The position numbers and the translations under genes were made by a program. A DNA stretch of 64,000 nucleotides from Caulobacter sp. Root343 (GTDB lineage: Bacteria > Pseudomonadota > Alphaproteobacteria > Caulobacterales > Caulobacteraceae). How positions within the stretch are numbered: the stretch's first letter is position 1; each line of letters begins with the position of its first letter. A model generated the notes under the pieces. That model saw nothing but the letters and a program-made list of their open reading frames with translations. It was not told the DNA's origin and did not search any database. Location of the stretch: positions 154,386 to 218,385 of the forward strand of contig NZ_LMDF01000011.1 in the NCBI RefSeq assembly GCF_001425745.1. Direction: 5' to 3'. Shown piece by piece: positions 25,877-34,824 of this stretch.

Positions 25877-27550
25877 CTACCCCCGCGCCTTCACCGGCGC
25901 GGCGCCGTCGACATAGGCTTCGTTCAGATAGACCTCGGCCTCCTGCGGCGACAGGGCCGGCGCGTAGCCGAAGCCTTGGCCGTAGTCGCAGCCCAGCGAC
26001 TGAAGCGCCCGCGCCATCTCGGCGTTCTCGACGCCCTCGGCCACGACCTCAAGGTCGAGGTCCTGGCCCAGCTTGACGACCGAGCGAACGATCTTGGCCG
26101 AGCCGGCGTTGCCGCCCATGGTGCGGACGAAGTAGCGATCGATCTTCAGCGTGTCGAACGGCAGGCGCGTCAGGTACGACAGCGACGAGAAACCGGTGCC
26201 AAAATCGTCCAGCGCCAGGCCGGCGCCGGCTTCGCGCAAGGTCTTGAGGATCATGGCGGCCCGCTCGGGGTCGCGCATGATGTCGCTCTCGGTGACTTCC
26301 AGCTTCAGGGCGCCGCGCGGCAGGCGGTTGACGCGCAGGGTCTCGGCGACGTCGGCCACCAGGCCGGGCCGGTCGATCTCGCCGGTCGACAGATTGACGC
26401 TGACGGTCAGGGCGCCCATCGCCGGGTGCGCGTCGCGCCAGGCGGCCAGCTGCTTGGCGGCGGTGTGCATCATGTGCGCCCCCAGCTCGCTCATCAGCCC
26501 CATCTCTTCGATCAGCGGCAGGAACTCGTCGGGCGGCAGCATGCCCCGGCGCGGGTGGATCCAGCGGGCCAGGGCCTCGAAGCCCGACAGCGCGCCGGTC
26601 GACAGGCGCACGACGGGCTGGAAGTAGGGGGTGATCTCGCCGCGGCCGATGGCGCCCCGCAGGTCGGCCTCCAGGGCCAGGCGCGACAGGCCGTCGGTCT
26701 CCATCGAGCGGCCATAGGCGGCCGCGCCGCCGCGACCGGCGGAGGACGCCGCCTCGACGGCCAGCTCGGCGCGGCGCAGCAGTTCGCAGGCGTCCGGCGC
26801 GTCCAGGCCGCCCTCGGCCGAGACCGCGCCGACCGACAGGGTCGGGTGGATGTCGAAGCCGGCGATGCGCAGCGGCTGCTCCAGCGCGGTGCGCAGCATC
26901 TCGGCCGGCTCGTAGCCCTTGGGTTCGCACAGCACGGCGAACTCGTCCTCGCCGATGCGGCCCAGCAGGGCGTCGGCCGGGAAGGCGGCGGCCAGGCGCG
27001 AGCCCAGGGCGGCCAGGACGAGGTCGGCGCGCTCGTGGCCCAGGGCCTCGTTCAGGCGGCGCAGACGGTCCAGGTCGGCGACGACCAGTTCGTGGACGCC
27101 CTCCTGGCCCAGGCGCTCGCGGGCGCGGGCCACGAAGCTGCGGCGGTCCAGCAGGCCCGTGAGTTCGCAACGTTCGGAGGCGGTGAATTTCGTTTCGGGC
27201 GCGACGACGCCGGCGGCGCGGACGCCCTCCTCCAGCCAGACGCCCCGCCAGAGGCAGATCTCGCCGCCGCGCACGCGGAAGCGAGCGATGACCTCCGAGC
27301 CGGGCGCGCGGGTCTTGAGCACTTCCTCGGCCTGGGCGCGGTCCTGCGGCAGGGCCAGAGCGCGGAAGGCGGCGGACGAGCATTCGGGGGCCAGCGGACC
27401 CAGGCCCAGGGCGCGCGCCGCGCCGTTCAGGCGCAGGCGGTCGGCTTCCGGCTCCCAGATCCACAAGGCGACGTCGGCCCCGCCCAACGCTTCAAGCGTG
27501 GCGGTGGTGTCCCAGATCCGTCGCTCACTGGTCCGAAAAGACATACCCAT
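25877..27550 (-). CDS. pdeA: c-di-GMP phosphodiesterase, PAS-GEDEF-EAL (PdeA-like)
   Basis: 557 residues from the ATG at 27550 (27544 is also possible). A PAS-like region (about 1-125) precedes a degenerate GGDEF domain whose signature is GEDEF (about 200-204), then an EAL domain with FEALARW (about 324-330) and DDFGTGFSSLSYL. In C. crescentus the CC3396/PdeA protein has the same order and GEDEF motif; there the GGDEF part binds GTP and activates c-di-GMP hydrolysis, and ClpXP degrades the protein at the swarmer-to-stalked transition (established). This protein ends in ...KARG, a C-terminal tail that could serve as a ClpXP tag (inference). An upstream start would overlap the GNAT gene. Confidence 0.85.
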   Translation of the reverse strand: MGMSFRTSERRIWDTTATLEALGGADVALWIWEPEADRLRLNGAARALGLGPLAPECSSAAFRALALPQDRAQAEEVLKTRAPGSEVIARFRVRGGEICLWRGVWLEEGVRAAGVVAPETKFTASERCELTGLLDRRSFVARARERLGQEGVHELVVADLDRLRRLNEALGHERADLVLAALGSRLAAAFPADALLGRIGEDEFAVLCEPKGYEPAEMLRTALEQPLRIAGFDIHPTLSVGAVSAEGGLDAPDACELLRRAELAVEAASSAGRGGAAAYGRSMETDGLSRLALEADLRGAIGRGEITPYFQPVVRLSTGALSGFEALARWIHPRRGMLPPDEFLPLIEEMGLMSELGAHMMHTAAKQLAAWRDAHPAMGALTVSVNLSTGEIDRPGLVADVAETLRVNRLPRGALKLEVTESDIMRDPERAAMILKTLREAGAGLALDDFGTGFSSLSYLTRLPFDTLKIDRYFVRTMGGNAGSAKIVRSVVKLGQDLDLEVVAEGVENAEMARALQSLGCDYGQGFGYAPALSPQEAEVYLNEAYVDGAAPVKARG

Positions 27551-27578
27551 CCCGAATTGCCGACATGATCCCCTGCGC

Positions 27579-28157
27579 TCAATCGGGCGCAACCATGCCG
27601 AACAGACGATGATCTCTCCAACCGCCGTTAATTTTCAAATAAGCGGGGGCGTATCCTTCCTCCAAAAACCCGCATTTCTGTAAAAGCGCGGCCGAGGCGT
27701 GGTTCTCCGGCATGCAGGCGGCTTCAAGTCTGTGAAGGCCCAGGCCTTTGAAAGCAAACCGGATTAAAGTTTCGACGGCGTCGGCCATGTGACCTTGCCG
27801 GACATAGGGCTGGCCGATCCAGTAGCCGATCGATCCGGTCTGGGCGACACCACGCCGCACGTGGAAAAGCCGCACCGCCCCGATCAGGGCGTCGTCGGCG
27901 CGGCGGAAAATGAAGAACGGATAGGCCTCGCCCAGCTCCAATTCGCGGGCATAGGCCGACAGGCGCGCGCGGAAGGCCGCCCGGGTCAGGTCGTGTTCGG
28001 GCCAGCTCGGCTCCCACGGCTCGAGAAAGCCCCGCGACCTGGCGCGCAGCGCGGCCCAGGCGCGATGGTCGTGCGGACGCGGCGGCCGCAGATAGACGGC
28101 GCGGCCTTCCAGCTTCAGGCGGGGTCGGGCTTTCAGGAACGGCAGAAGGGCGGACAA
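27579..28157 (-). CDS. rimJ: GNAT acetyltransferase (RimJ/RimL-like)
   Basis: 192 residues. The opening LKLEGRAVYLRPPRPHDHRA and the core SIGYWIGQPYVRQGHMADAVETLIRFAF contain the acetyl-CoA binding region, with Q/RxxGxA replaced by RQGHMA; ENHASAALLQKCGF follows. RimJ/RimL proteins acetylate ribosomal protein N-termini or other amines; the target here is unknown. It sits between the M16 peptidase and pdeA on the same strand. Confidence 0.88.
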   Translation of the reverse strand: MSALLPFLKARPRLKLEGRAVYLRPPRPHDHRAWAALRARSRGFLEPWEPSWPEHDLTRAAFRARLSAYARELELGEAYPFFIFRRADDALIGAVRLFHVRRGVAQTGSIGYWIGQPYVRQGHMADAVETLIRFAFKGLGLHRLEAACMPENHASAALLQKCGFLEEGYAPAYLKINGGWRDHRLFGMVAPD

Positions 28158-28199
28158 GGACGAAGCTCTGGATCGGTCACTCGCGCCACCATTCCATGG

Positions 28200-29471
28200 T
28201 CAGGCGGCGGAGAACAACGCCTTGTCGAACGCTTCGCCGGCCTTGAGCGCCGACTTGGCCCCGAGCACGGCCGTGGCGGCGCGACCCTTGGCCAGCAGGC
28301 GCTGGCCAAGCCGAGCGACGTCGGCGGGCGTCACCGCGTCGACCTCGGCGGCCAATTCGGCGGCCGGATAGAGGCGATCGAACAGCAGCACCTGGCCCGC
28401 GCCCTGCTCGGCGCGCGACAGCGGCTGCTCGCGGGCCATGAAGGTGTGGGCCTTCAGCTGGGCCTTGGCGCGGGCCAGCTCGGCGTCGTCGATCCGCTCG
28501 ATCAGCTTGGCGACCTCGGCCGCGCAGACCTTGGCGGTCTCGACCGCGTCGCCGGCCGCGCAGCCGGCATAGATGCCCAGCGTCCCGTGGTCGGCATAGG
28601 TGTCGGCATAGGCGTCGATGTTGTAGGCGAGGCCGCGCTTCTCGCGGGCTTCCTGGAACAGGCGCGAGGACATGCCGCCGCCCAGGCACTCGGCGAAGAT
28701 CCGCAGGGCGAAATAGTCGTCCTCGCGCGAGCCGCAGGCCGGCAGCATGAACACCAGGTGCGCCTGCTCCAGCTTGCGGACCTCGGCCTCGGGTCCGCCG
28801 ACGAAGGCGGCCGGCGCGGGAACGCTGGCGCCGGGCGTGGCGGGCAGGTCGCCGAAGGCGCGCTCGGCGGCGGCCATCAGCTCGGCCTCGTCGACCGCGC
28901 CGGTGGCGCTGACCACCAGGCGGTCGGCGGCGTAGAGTGCCGCGCGCCAATCGGACAGGGCCTCGACCGTGGCGGCCTCGACGGTCGCGTCGCTACCCAG
29001 GATCGGCCGGCCGACCGGATGGTCGCCCCAGGCCGCGCGCTGGATCAGGTCGAAGACGTAGTCGTCGGGCGCGTCGGCGGCCTCGGCGATCTCCTGGGCG
29101 ACGACCTGCTTCTCGCGGGTCAGGTCGGCGGGATCCAGGGTCGGACGGCGCACCAGGTCGGCGATGACGTCCATGCCCAGATCCAGGCCGCCCTTCAGCG
29201 CCCGGACCTGGAAGCTGGTGCGCTCATAGCCCGTGGCGGCGTTGATCGAGCCGCCCTCGCTTTCGATCACCTCGACGATGTCGCGGGCCGAGCGCGAACC
29301 CGCGCCCTTGAACACCATGTGCTCCAGCAGGTGCGACCAGCCCGACCGGGCCGGGTCCTCGTAGGCCGCTCCACGTCCCGCCACCACGGTCAGGGCCAGG
29401 GTTTCGAGGCCCGGCATCGGGTCGCAGACGACACGGACGCCATTGGGGAGGGTGCGGAAGGAAGCTGTCAT
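28200..29471 (-). CDS. M16 family zinc peptidase (processing-peptidase-like)
   Basis: 423 residues. The inverted zinc motif HLLEH lies at about 47-51 (GWSHLLEHMVFKGAGSRSAR), with a downstream Glu in EKQVVAQEIAEAADAP as third ligand. The second, non-catalytic half has the FQEAREKRGLAYNIDAY block. Length and motif match the alphaproteobacterial homologues of the mitochondrial processing peptidase beta subunit. Natural substrates in bacteria are little known. Gene order thrC - M16 - GNAT is tight (46 and 42 bp gaps). Confidence 0.93.
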   Translation of the reverse strand: MTASFRTLPNGVRVVCDPMPGLETLALTVVAGRGAAYEDPARSGWSHLLEHMVFKGAGSRSARDIVEVIESEGGSINAATGYERTSFQVRALKGGLDLGMDVIADLVRRPTLDPADLTREKQVVAQEIAEAADAPDDYVFDLIQRAAWGDHPVGRPILGSDATVEAATVEALSDWRAALYAADRLVVSATGAVDEAELMAAAERAFGDLPATPGASVPAPAAFVGGPEAEVRKLEQAHLVFMLPACGSREDDYFALRIFAECLGGGMSSRLFQEAREKRGLAYNIDAYADTYADHGTLGIYAGCAAGDAVETAKVCAAEVAKLIERIDDAELARAKAQLKAHTFMAREQPLSRAEQGAGQVLLFDRLYPAAELAAEVDAVTPADVARLGQRLLAKGRAATAVLGAKSALKAGEAFDKALFSAA

Positions 29472-29517
29472 GAGCCGCGGTATCTAGGCGCTCGCGCGCC
29501 TAGACGCCAGCTTTCGC

Positions 29518-30915
29518 TCAAGTATTGGCCACGAAGGTCCGCACGAACGCCTTCACCGACGAGCCGTCGGCGGGCAGGCGCTCGAACTTCTCCGGCTTCT
29601 TGGAGAGGTCCGGCGTGGCGCGCGGGGTCGAGGGCAGCAGGCCGGTGGCCGCCTGGACGGCCTCGGGGAACTTGGCCGGATGGGCGGTCGACAGCACCAC
29701 CACCGGGATCGACGGATCGACGCGGACGCCCGCGGCGGCGGCCAGGCCGACGGCCGTGTGCGGGTCGACGACCTCGCCGGTTTCGTTCAGCGTCGCCAGC
29801 ATGGTCTTGGCGGTGTCGGCCTCGCTGACCGAGACGCCGCGGAACAGCTCACGCATCCATGCGTGCGCGCCGGGCGGGATGTCCAGCAGGCCGGTGTCGG
29901 CGAAGGCGCGGAAGGCGCGGCCGGTCTCGACCCCGTCGCGGCGGACCCCCTCGAAATACAGACGCTCGAAGTTGGACGCGACCTGGATGTCCATGGCCGG
30001 GCTCTGGGTGGCGGCCACCGCGCCGCGCGCGTAGCGGCCGTCCTCGAAGGCGCGAGCCAGGATGTCGTTGGAGTTGGTGGCGGCGGTCACCGAATGGATC
30101 GGCAGGCCCAACTTCTTGGCCACGAAGGCGGCGTAGGCGTCGCCGAAATTGCCGGTCGGCACCACGAAGGCCACTTCGCGTTCCGGGGCGCCGAGCGCCA
30201 CGGCGGCGGTGAAGTAGTAGACGCTCTGGGCCGCGATCCGCGCCCAGTTGATCGAGTTGACGCCCGATAGGTCGACGGCGTGGCGGAACTGGTCGTCCTG
30301 GAACGCCGACTTGACGATGTGCTGGCAGTCGTCGAACGAGCCCAGGATCGAGATGCAGGCGACGTTGCCGTCGGTCGCCGTGGTCATGAACCGGCGCTGC
30401 ACCTCGCTGATGCGGCCTTCCGGGAAGAGCGCGACGATGCGGGCGTTCTTGCGGCCCCGGAACGCCTCGACGGCCGCGCCGCCGGTGTCGCCCGAAGTGG
30501 CGCAGATGATGGTCATCTTCCGCGACTGGCGTTCCAGCACATAGTCGTAGAGACGGCCCAGCAGCTGCATGGCCACGTCCTTGAACGCCAGGGTCGGGCC
30601 GTGGAACAGCTCCAGCAGGTAGCGGTTGGGACCCAGCTGCTTCAGCGGAACGACGGCCGTGTGGGCGAAGCTGGCATAGGCCTCCTCGCACATGTGGGCC
30701 AGGTCGTCGGCCGGGATGTCGTCGCCGACGAACTTGCCGACCACGGCGGCGGCCACCTGGGCGTAGGGCTTGCCCCTGAAGCTCGCGATCTCCTTGGCCG
30801 AGAAGCTGGGCCACTCGGAGGGCACGTACAGGCCGCCGTCGGGGGCCAGGCCGGCCAGCACCGCATCCAGGAAGCCGATGGACGCGGACTGGCCGCGGGT
30901 CGACACGTAGCGCAT
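29518..30915 (-). CDS. thrC: Threonine synthase
   Basis: 465 residues from the ATG at 30915, which touches the SURF1 stop in a TGATG junction. The N-terminus MRYVSTRGQ is the typical start of the long proteobacterial form. The PLP lysine is in FHGPTLAFKDVAMQLLGRL (about 108), followed by ATSGDTGGAAVEAF and VPTGNFGDAYAAFVAKK. It converts O-phosphohomoserine to threonine. The coupling to SURF1 is positional, not functional. Confidence 0.95.
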   Translation of the reverse strand: MRYVSTRGQSASIGFLDAVLAGLAPDGGLYVPSEWPSFSAKEIASFRGKPYAQVAAAVVGKFVGDDIPADDLAHMCEEAYASFAHTAVVPLKQLGPNRYLLELFHGPTLAFKDVAMQLLGRLYDYVLERQSRKMTIICATSGDTGGAAVEAFRGRKNARIVALFPEGRISEVQRRFMTTATDGNVACISILGSFDDCQHIVKSAFQDDQFRHAVDLSGVNSINWARIAAQSVYYFTAAVALGAPEREVAFVVPTGNFGDAYAAFVAKKLGLPIHSVTAATNSNDILARAFEDGRYARGAVAATQSPAMDIQVASNFERLYFEGVRRDGVETGRAFRAFADTGLLDIPPGAHAWMRELFRGVSVSEADTAKTMLATLNETGEVVDPHTAVGLAAAAGVRVDPSIPVVVLSTAHPAKFPEAVQAATGLLPSTPRATPDLSKKPEKFERLPADGSSVKAFVRTFVANT

Positions 30916-31601
30916 CAGGGTCTCAATCTCCGCCAGAGCATGGCGGCATAGATAAACAGCAGGGTTACGGCAAGACCGAACCACGTCAGGGCGTATTCCA
31001 GGTGCCGATTGGAAATTTCTGCCGGCAGCGGCGCGGGCGCGATTCCGGCCGGCGCGGGCGTCTCGCGCTCGGCCATCAGCACCAGCGGCGCGGGCTTGCG
31101 GCCCGGGAAGCGGCTCAGGATCTTGGCGCGGTCGCCGCCCAGCTGGCCGATGGGCATCAGCACGCCCGTGACCTGGCGCGGCGCGTCGAAAGCCTTGTCC
31201 GGCGCGCTGACCTGGCCGGTCAGGCCGGTGACGACGCCGCGATCGACCAGGACCATGTCGTAGCGGGCGGCGGAGATCCCGCACGGCGCCTGGGCCCGCC
31301 AGACCATGTCGCCGTCGCGGACGCCGTAAACGAGCGGCAGCGGCGCGCCGGTCACCGGAGCGCAGTCGATGCTGACGCGGGTCCAGGCCAGGGCCTCGGG
31401 CTTGGTCTCGGCGGTCAGCACGCTGGCCAGCGGGACGGCCGGGGCGGTCTTCAGGGTTTCGATCCTGGCCAGCAGGTCCTGCTTCCAGTGCAGGCGCTGG
31501 ACCTGCCAGGCCCCCAGGCCGCAGAGGATGGCGAAGGCGATCCCCGTGGCGACCGTCAGGCCGATCGGGAAGCCGGGCCTGGCCGGCGGGGCCTCAGACA
31601 T
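30915..31601 (-). CDS. surf1: SURF1-family cytochrome oxidase assembly protein
   Basis: 228 residues with the two-helix SURF1 layout: one helix at about 13-33 and another at about 205-222, with a periplasmic domain between (VLTAETKPEALAWTRVSIDC, then PRQVTGVLMPIG, and HLEYALTWFGLAVTLL at the end). SURF1 helps insert haem a into subunit I, which fits its position just past the oxidase genes. It overlaps DUF983 by 8 nt upstream and thrC by 1 nt downstream. Confidence 0.93.
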   Translation of the reverse strand: MSEAPPARPGFPIGLTVATGIAFAILCGLGAWQVQRLHWKQDLLARIETLKTAPAVPLASVLTAETKPEALAWTRVSIDCAPVTGAPLPLVYGVRDGDMVWRAQAPCGISAARYDMVLVDRGVVTGLTGQVSAPDKAFDAPRQVTGVLMPIGQLGGDRAKILSRFPGRKPAPLVLMAERETPAPAGIAPAPLPAEISNRHLEYALTWFGLAVTLLFIYAAMLWRRLRP

Positions 31602-31956
31602 CGCTTCGCCCCGCCTCGGAGGCCTTCTGCGCCACCTGGGCGGCGACCATCAGGCCCTTGGCCGGCCGCATCAGCCCCAGGGTGATGACCAGCACCGCCG
31701 GCAGCCAGACCAGCAGCAGCAGCCAGACCGGCCAGTTCCAGGCGAACATCGAGAACAGCGCCCCGAACGCGCAGACGGATCCCGCGATCAGGATCACGAA
31801 GGTCGCCGCGCCGTCGCCGGTCTCGTACTTGCCCAGCTCGAAGCCGCACGCCTCGCAGCGCGGCGCCACCTTCAGGAAGCCCTCGAACAGATAGCCCTCG
31901 CCGCAGTGGGGGCACAGGCCGCGGGCGCCGGCGGCGTAGGGATTGGTCTTGGTCAT
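31594..31956 (-). CDS. DUF983 membrane protein with zinc-ribbon-like N-terminus
   Basis: 120 residues. Two CxxC pairs, CPHCGEGYLF and CEACGFELG, form a rubredoxin or zinc-ribbon-like head at about 15-40, then two helices (about 53-75, 78-98). DUF983 genes regularly neighbour oxidase assembly genes in alphaproteobacteria, so a role in oxidase biogenesis is likely but not proven. Its start lies only 20 bp after the T-run of a hairpin that closes the ctaE gene. Confidence 0.9.
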   Translation of the reverse strand: MTKTNPYAAGARGLCPHCGEGYLFEGFLKVAPRCEACGFELGKYETGDGAATFVILIAGSVCAFGALFSMFAWNWPVWLLLLVWLPAVLVITLGLMRPAKGLMVAAQVAQKASEAGRSDV

Positions 31957-31976
31957 GCTGACTAAGCCTTGAAACG

Positions 31977-32011
31977 AAAAAGGCCCGGAACGCTGGTCTG
32001 CGTTCCGGGCC
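31977..32011 (-). terminator. Terminator or attenuator between ctaE and DUF983-SURF1
   Basis: A perfect 12-bp stem GGCCCGGAACGC / GCGTTCCGGGCC (31982-31993 with 32000-32011, loop TGGTCT) is followed on the minus strand by TTTTT (31977-31981), an intrinsic terminator. DUF983 begins 20 bp past the T-run, so there is little room for a separate promoter. Partial readthrough, with the hairpin setting the ratio, seems likely. Confidence 0.8.
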
Positions 32012-32081
32012 CCTCGGGATCTTCCGATCCGAGCGCGACGCCGCGCTCATCTTTGTGAGCTGGAGCCTTCTAATGAAGGCT

Positions 32082-32954
32082 CTAGTGGGCCGAGGCCCCG
32101 AAGATCACGTAGATGAACGCGAACAGGAACAGCCAGACCACGTCCACGAAGTGCCAGTACCAGGCGGCCGCCTCGAAGCCGAAGTGCTGCTTGGGCGTGA
32201 AGGCCCCGTTCAGCAGGCGGATCAGGCAGACGATCAGGAACAGGGTGCCGACGAACACGTGGAAGCCGTGGAAGCCGGTGGCCAGGAAGAAGGTCGAGCC
32301 ATAGAGGCCCGAGTTCACGGCGGCTTCCGAATAGAACAGCTGCTCGTGGTTGATGTGGCTGTACTCGTAGACCTGGATGCAGGTGAACAGCGCGCCCAGC
32401 AGGATGGTCAGGATCAGGCCCCACTTGGCGCCCTTGCGGTCGCCGACCTGCAGCGCGTGGTGCGCCCAGGTGACCGTGGTGCCCGAGAGCAGCAGGGTCA
32501 GGGTGTTGACCAGCGGCAGGTGCCAGGGCGAGACGGTCTCGACGCCGGCGGGCGGCCAGGTGGCCCAGGCGGTGCGGACTTCCTCGATCGCCGACAGGGT
32601 GCGGTGGTGATGGAACAGCGCCATCTCGAAGAACATCCAGAACCACGCCACGAAGAACATGATTTCCGAGGCGATGAACAGGATCATGCCATAGCGCAGG
32701 CCGATCGAGACCACCGGGGTGTGGTCGCCGGCCTTGGCTTCCTTGGCCACGTCCGACCACCAGCCGAACATGGTGTAGAGCACGCCCGCGACGCCGGCGG
32801 CGAAGATGGCCCAGTTGCCCTTCTCGATGCCGAACACGCCGCCCTTGATCCAACCGATAAGGCCGATGGCCATGACGGTCGCGGCGACCGAACCCACGAA
32901 GGGCCACGGGCTGGGCGGAAGGATGTGGTAGTCGTGTTTGACGGCGCCGGCCAT
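32082..32954 (-). CDS. ctaE: Cytochrome c oxidase subunit III
   Basis: 290 residues from the ATG at 32954. Seven membrane helices with the aa3-type subunit III signatures HDYHILPPSPWPFVGSVAA at the N-terminus, FWMFFEMALFHHH, HLPLVNTLTLLLSGTTVTWAHH and the end WYWHFVDVVWLFLFAFIYVI. Glu and His contacts in the WHFVDVVW block are intact. It stabilises the catalytic core and proton uptake. It follows cox11 by 70 bp. Confidence 0.95.
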   Translation of the reverse strand: MAGAVKHDYHILPPSPWPFVGSVAATVMAIGLIGWIKGGVFGIEKGNWAIFAAGVAGVLYTMFGWWSDVAKEAKAGDHTPVVSIGLRYGMILFIASEIMFFVAWFWMFFEMALFHHHRTLSAIEEVRTAWATWPPAGVETVSPWHLPLVNTLTLLLSGTTVTWAHHALQVGDRKGAKWGLILTILLGALFTCIQVYEYSHINHEQLFYSEAAVNSGLYGSTFFLATGFHGFHVFVGTLFLIVCLIRLLNGAFTPKQHFGFEAAAWYWHFVDVVWLFLFAFIYVIFGASAH

Positions 32955-33024
32955 GTTGCTGCTAACCCTTATATCCCTCTGAGCACGGTCGCTGGTCCCC
33001 CCGCGCCGTGGTCGTTCTGAAACG

Positions 33025-33681
33025 CTATAGCCCTCTCGACGGTGCGCCGCCAAGGGGTTCGACGATACGAGGCGTCGCCGATGCGGCGACTTTCCCAGCT
33101 TTGCCGTCATCGACGGCGGGGAAGAACGTGTACGAGAGCGTGATCTCGTTCTTGCCCTTGGTTTCGGGATCGTCCGCGAACTGGGGATCCACGAAATAGA
33201 CGACCGGGAACTCCACCGTCTGGTGGGGCTGGATCGTCTGGCTGGTGAAGCAGAAGCACTCCAGCTTCTGGAAATACGGCCCCGCCGATTCGGGCACCAC
33301 GTTGTAGAGCGCCCGGCCGGTCTGCGGCTTGTCGGTGGGATTGGTGACCTTGAAGAAGGCCAGGCCCGTGTCGCCGATGCGCACGTCCTGGCTGGCCTGC
33401 AGCGTCTGGAACTGCCACGGCAGGTCGCGGATGTTGGCGTCGAAACGGACCTTGACCTTGCGGTCCAGGATCCGGGTCGGCTTGGCCACGGCCTTGCGGA
33501 CCGTGCCGTCGAAGCCCGTGGCCTGGCAGAACAGCTTGTACAGCGGCACGGCGGCATAGGCCGCCCCGACCATGCCGAAGAAGGCCGCCGCGCAGATCAG
33601 GGCCACCTTGCCGTTGCGGCGCTCCTGCGCGGTCGGGGCCGGCTTGGGGGTGCGTCCCTTACGGATGGGGGTGGGCGACAT
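33025..33681 (-). CDS. ctaG: Cytochrome c oxidase assembly protein Cox11/CtaG
   Basis: 218 residues: a single membrane anchor (about 27-45), then the periplasmic Cu-binding domain with the hallmark CFCF in KLECFCFTSQTIQPHQTVEF and VVYFVDPQFADDP. The PLYKLFCQATGF block after the anchor is the family signature. It delivers Cu(I) to the CuB site of subunit I. It overlaps the preceding small gene by 23 nt, in a different frame. Confidence 0.95.
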   Translation of the reverse strand: MSPTPIRKGRTPKPAPTAQERRNGKVALICAAAFFGMVGAAYAAVPLYKLFCQATGFDGTVRKAVAKPTRILDRKVKVRFDANIRDLPWQFQTLQASQDVRIGDTGLAFFKVTNPTDKPQTGRALYNVVPESAGPYFQKLECFCFTSQTIQPHQTVEFPVVYFVDPQFADDPETKGKNEITLSYTFFPAVDDGKAGKVAASATPRIVEPLGGAPSRGL

Positions 33682-33820
33682 TGGCGCCGAGCCTCACGAG
33701 GGTGACGACGAAGACCATGACGACGAAGGCCACGAGGCCCAGGCCCAGCGCGATGTTGCGCCCGTTGCGGGCCTTCCTGGCCGCGTCGCGGGCCGCTTGA
33801 CTGTCTGCCGGTTGGTTCAC
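33659..33820 (-). CDS. Small oxidase-operon membrane protein (CoxF-like, 53 aa)
   Basis: 53 residues starting at a GTG that overlaps the ctaB stop in GTGA. MNQPADSQAARDAARKARNG gives a basic N-terminus, then one membrane helix (NIALGLGLVAFVVMVFVVTL), ending NVAHPHP. Short single-helix proteins in this place between ctaB and cox11 occur in alphaproteobacteria (CoxF and similar). The reading is supported by both overlaps and by normal codon use. Too short for many gene finders. Confidence 0.8.
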   Translation of the reverse strand: MNQPADSQAARDAARKARNGRNIALGLGLVAFVVMVFVVTLVRLGANVAHPHP

Positions 33821-34824
33821 TTGAGCAGCTCCAGGGCGTGCACGCCCGCCACGGCCTCGCCCAGCAGGGCGGCGAACAGGGCGAAAAGATACAGGATCGA
33901 GAAGGCGAACAGGTTGCGCGCGGCCTTCGAGCCGGCGGCCTTCTCGTCCTCGGTGACGTCGTAGAGAGCCCGGTCGGCCACGCGCGGGTCGGCCGCGTCG
34001 CCGGCCCTGCTGGCGAACACGCGCCAGGCCAGGATCAGGAACACCGTCCCGCCCAGCGCGGCCACGGCCAGGTAGATCGGGCCGCCCAGGCCGGTCAGCA
34101 CCGGTGTCAGGCATAGCGGAACCAGCAGCAGGCTGTAGATCAGGATCTGCTTGCGGGTCTCCTTGGCGCCCTTGACCACCGGCAGCATCGGCACCCCGGC
34201 CTTGGCGTAGTCGGTGGTGACGTACAGCGACAGGGCCCAGAAGTGCGGCGGGGTCCAGAAGAAGATGATCGCCACCATCAGCCAGGCGTTCAGCGGAGCC
34301 GAGCCCGTGGCCGCGGCCCAGCCGATGGCGGGCGGCAGGGCGCCGGCCAGGCCGCCGATGACGATGTTCTGCGCCGTCCAGCGCTTGAGCCACATCGTGT
34401 AGACGACGGCGTAGAAGACGATGGTGAAGGCCAGCAGGCCGGCGGCGAACCAGTTGATCGCGAAGCCGAGGAACATCACCGACAGCAGGGAGAGCACGAC
34501 GCCCAGCGAGGCGGCCTCCTCGCCCTTGACCTTGCCGGCCGGGACCGGACGGCCGCGCGTGCGGCGCATCTGCCGGTCGATGTCGGCGTCGTACCACATG
34601 TTCAGCGCGCCCGAGGCGCCGGCCCCGACGGCGATGCACAGCACCGCGATCGCGCCCAGCACCGGATGGATCGGCGCGCGGGCCGCCAGCAGGCCGGTCA
34701 GGCCGGTGAACACGACCAGCGACATGACGCGCGGCTTCATCAGCTGGAAATAGTCCTGCCAGCGCGCGGTCTCTGTCGTGTCCGGCTGGGCCGTCTCCGG
34801 GGTCATGGCGAGGGTCTTCGACAT
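33817..34824 (-). CDS. ctaB: Protoheme IX farnesyltransferase (haem O synthase)
   Basis: 335 residues from the ATG at 34824; a TTG eight codons earlier is possible but less likely. The UbiA-like prenyltransferase core has two Asp-rich motifs, NMWYDADIDRQMRRTRGRPV (about 80-100) and YAKAGVPMLPVVKG, with about nine helices. It farnesylates haem B to haem O, the precursor of haem A. It sits between ctaD and the CoxF-like gene, as in other alphaproteobacterial cta operons. Confidence 0.94.
   Translation of the reverse strand: MSKTLAMTPETAQPDTTETARWQDYFQLMKPRVMSLVVFTGLTGLLAARAPIHPVLGAIAVLCIAVGAGASGALNMWYDADIDRQMRRTRGRPVPAGKVKGEEAASLGVVLSLLSVMFLGFAINWFAAGLLAFTIVFYAVVYTMWLKRWTAQNIVIGGLAGALPPAIGWAAATGSAPLNAWLMVAIIFFWTPPHFWALSLYVTTDYAKAGVPMLPVVKGAKETRKQILIYSLLLVPLCLTPVLTGLGGPIYLAVAALGGTVFLILAWRVFASRAGDAADPRVADRALYDVTEDEKAAGSKAARNLFAFSILYLFALFAALLGEAVAGVHALELLK

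Noticed and set aside
30915..31284. Extension of thrC upstream to 31284 in one open frame
   Set aside because: The extension lies antisense-like within SURF1 and encodes Arg/Pro-rich sequence. The conserved threonine synthase N-terminus MRYVSTRGQ begins at 30915.
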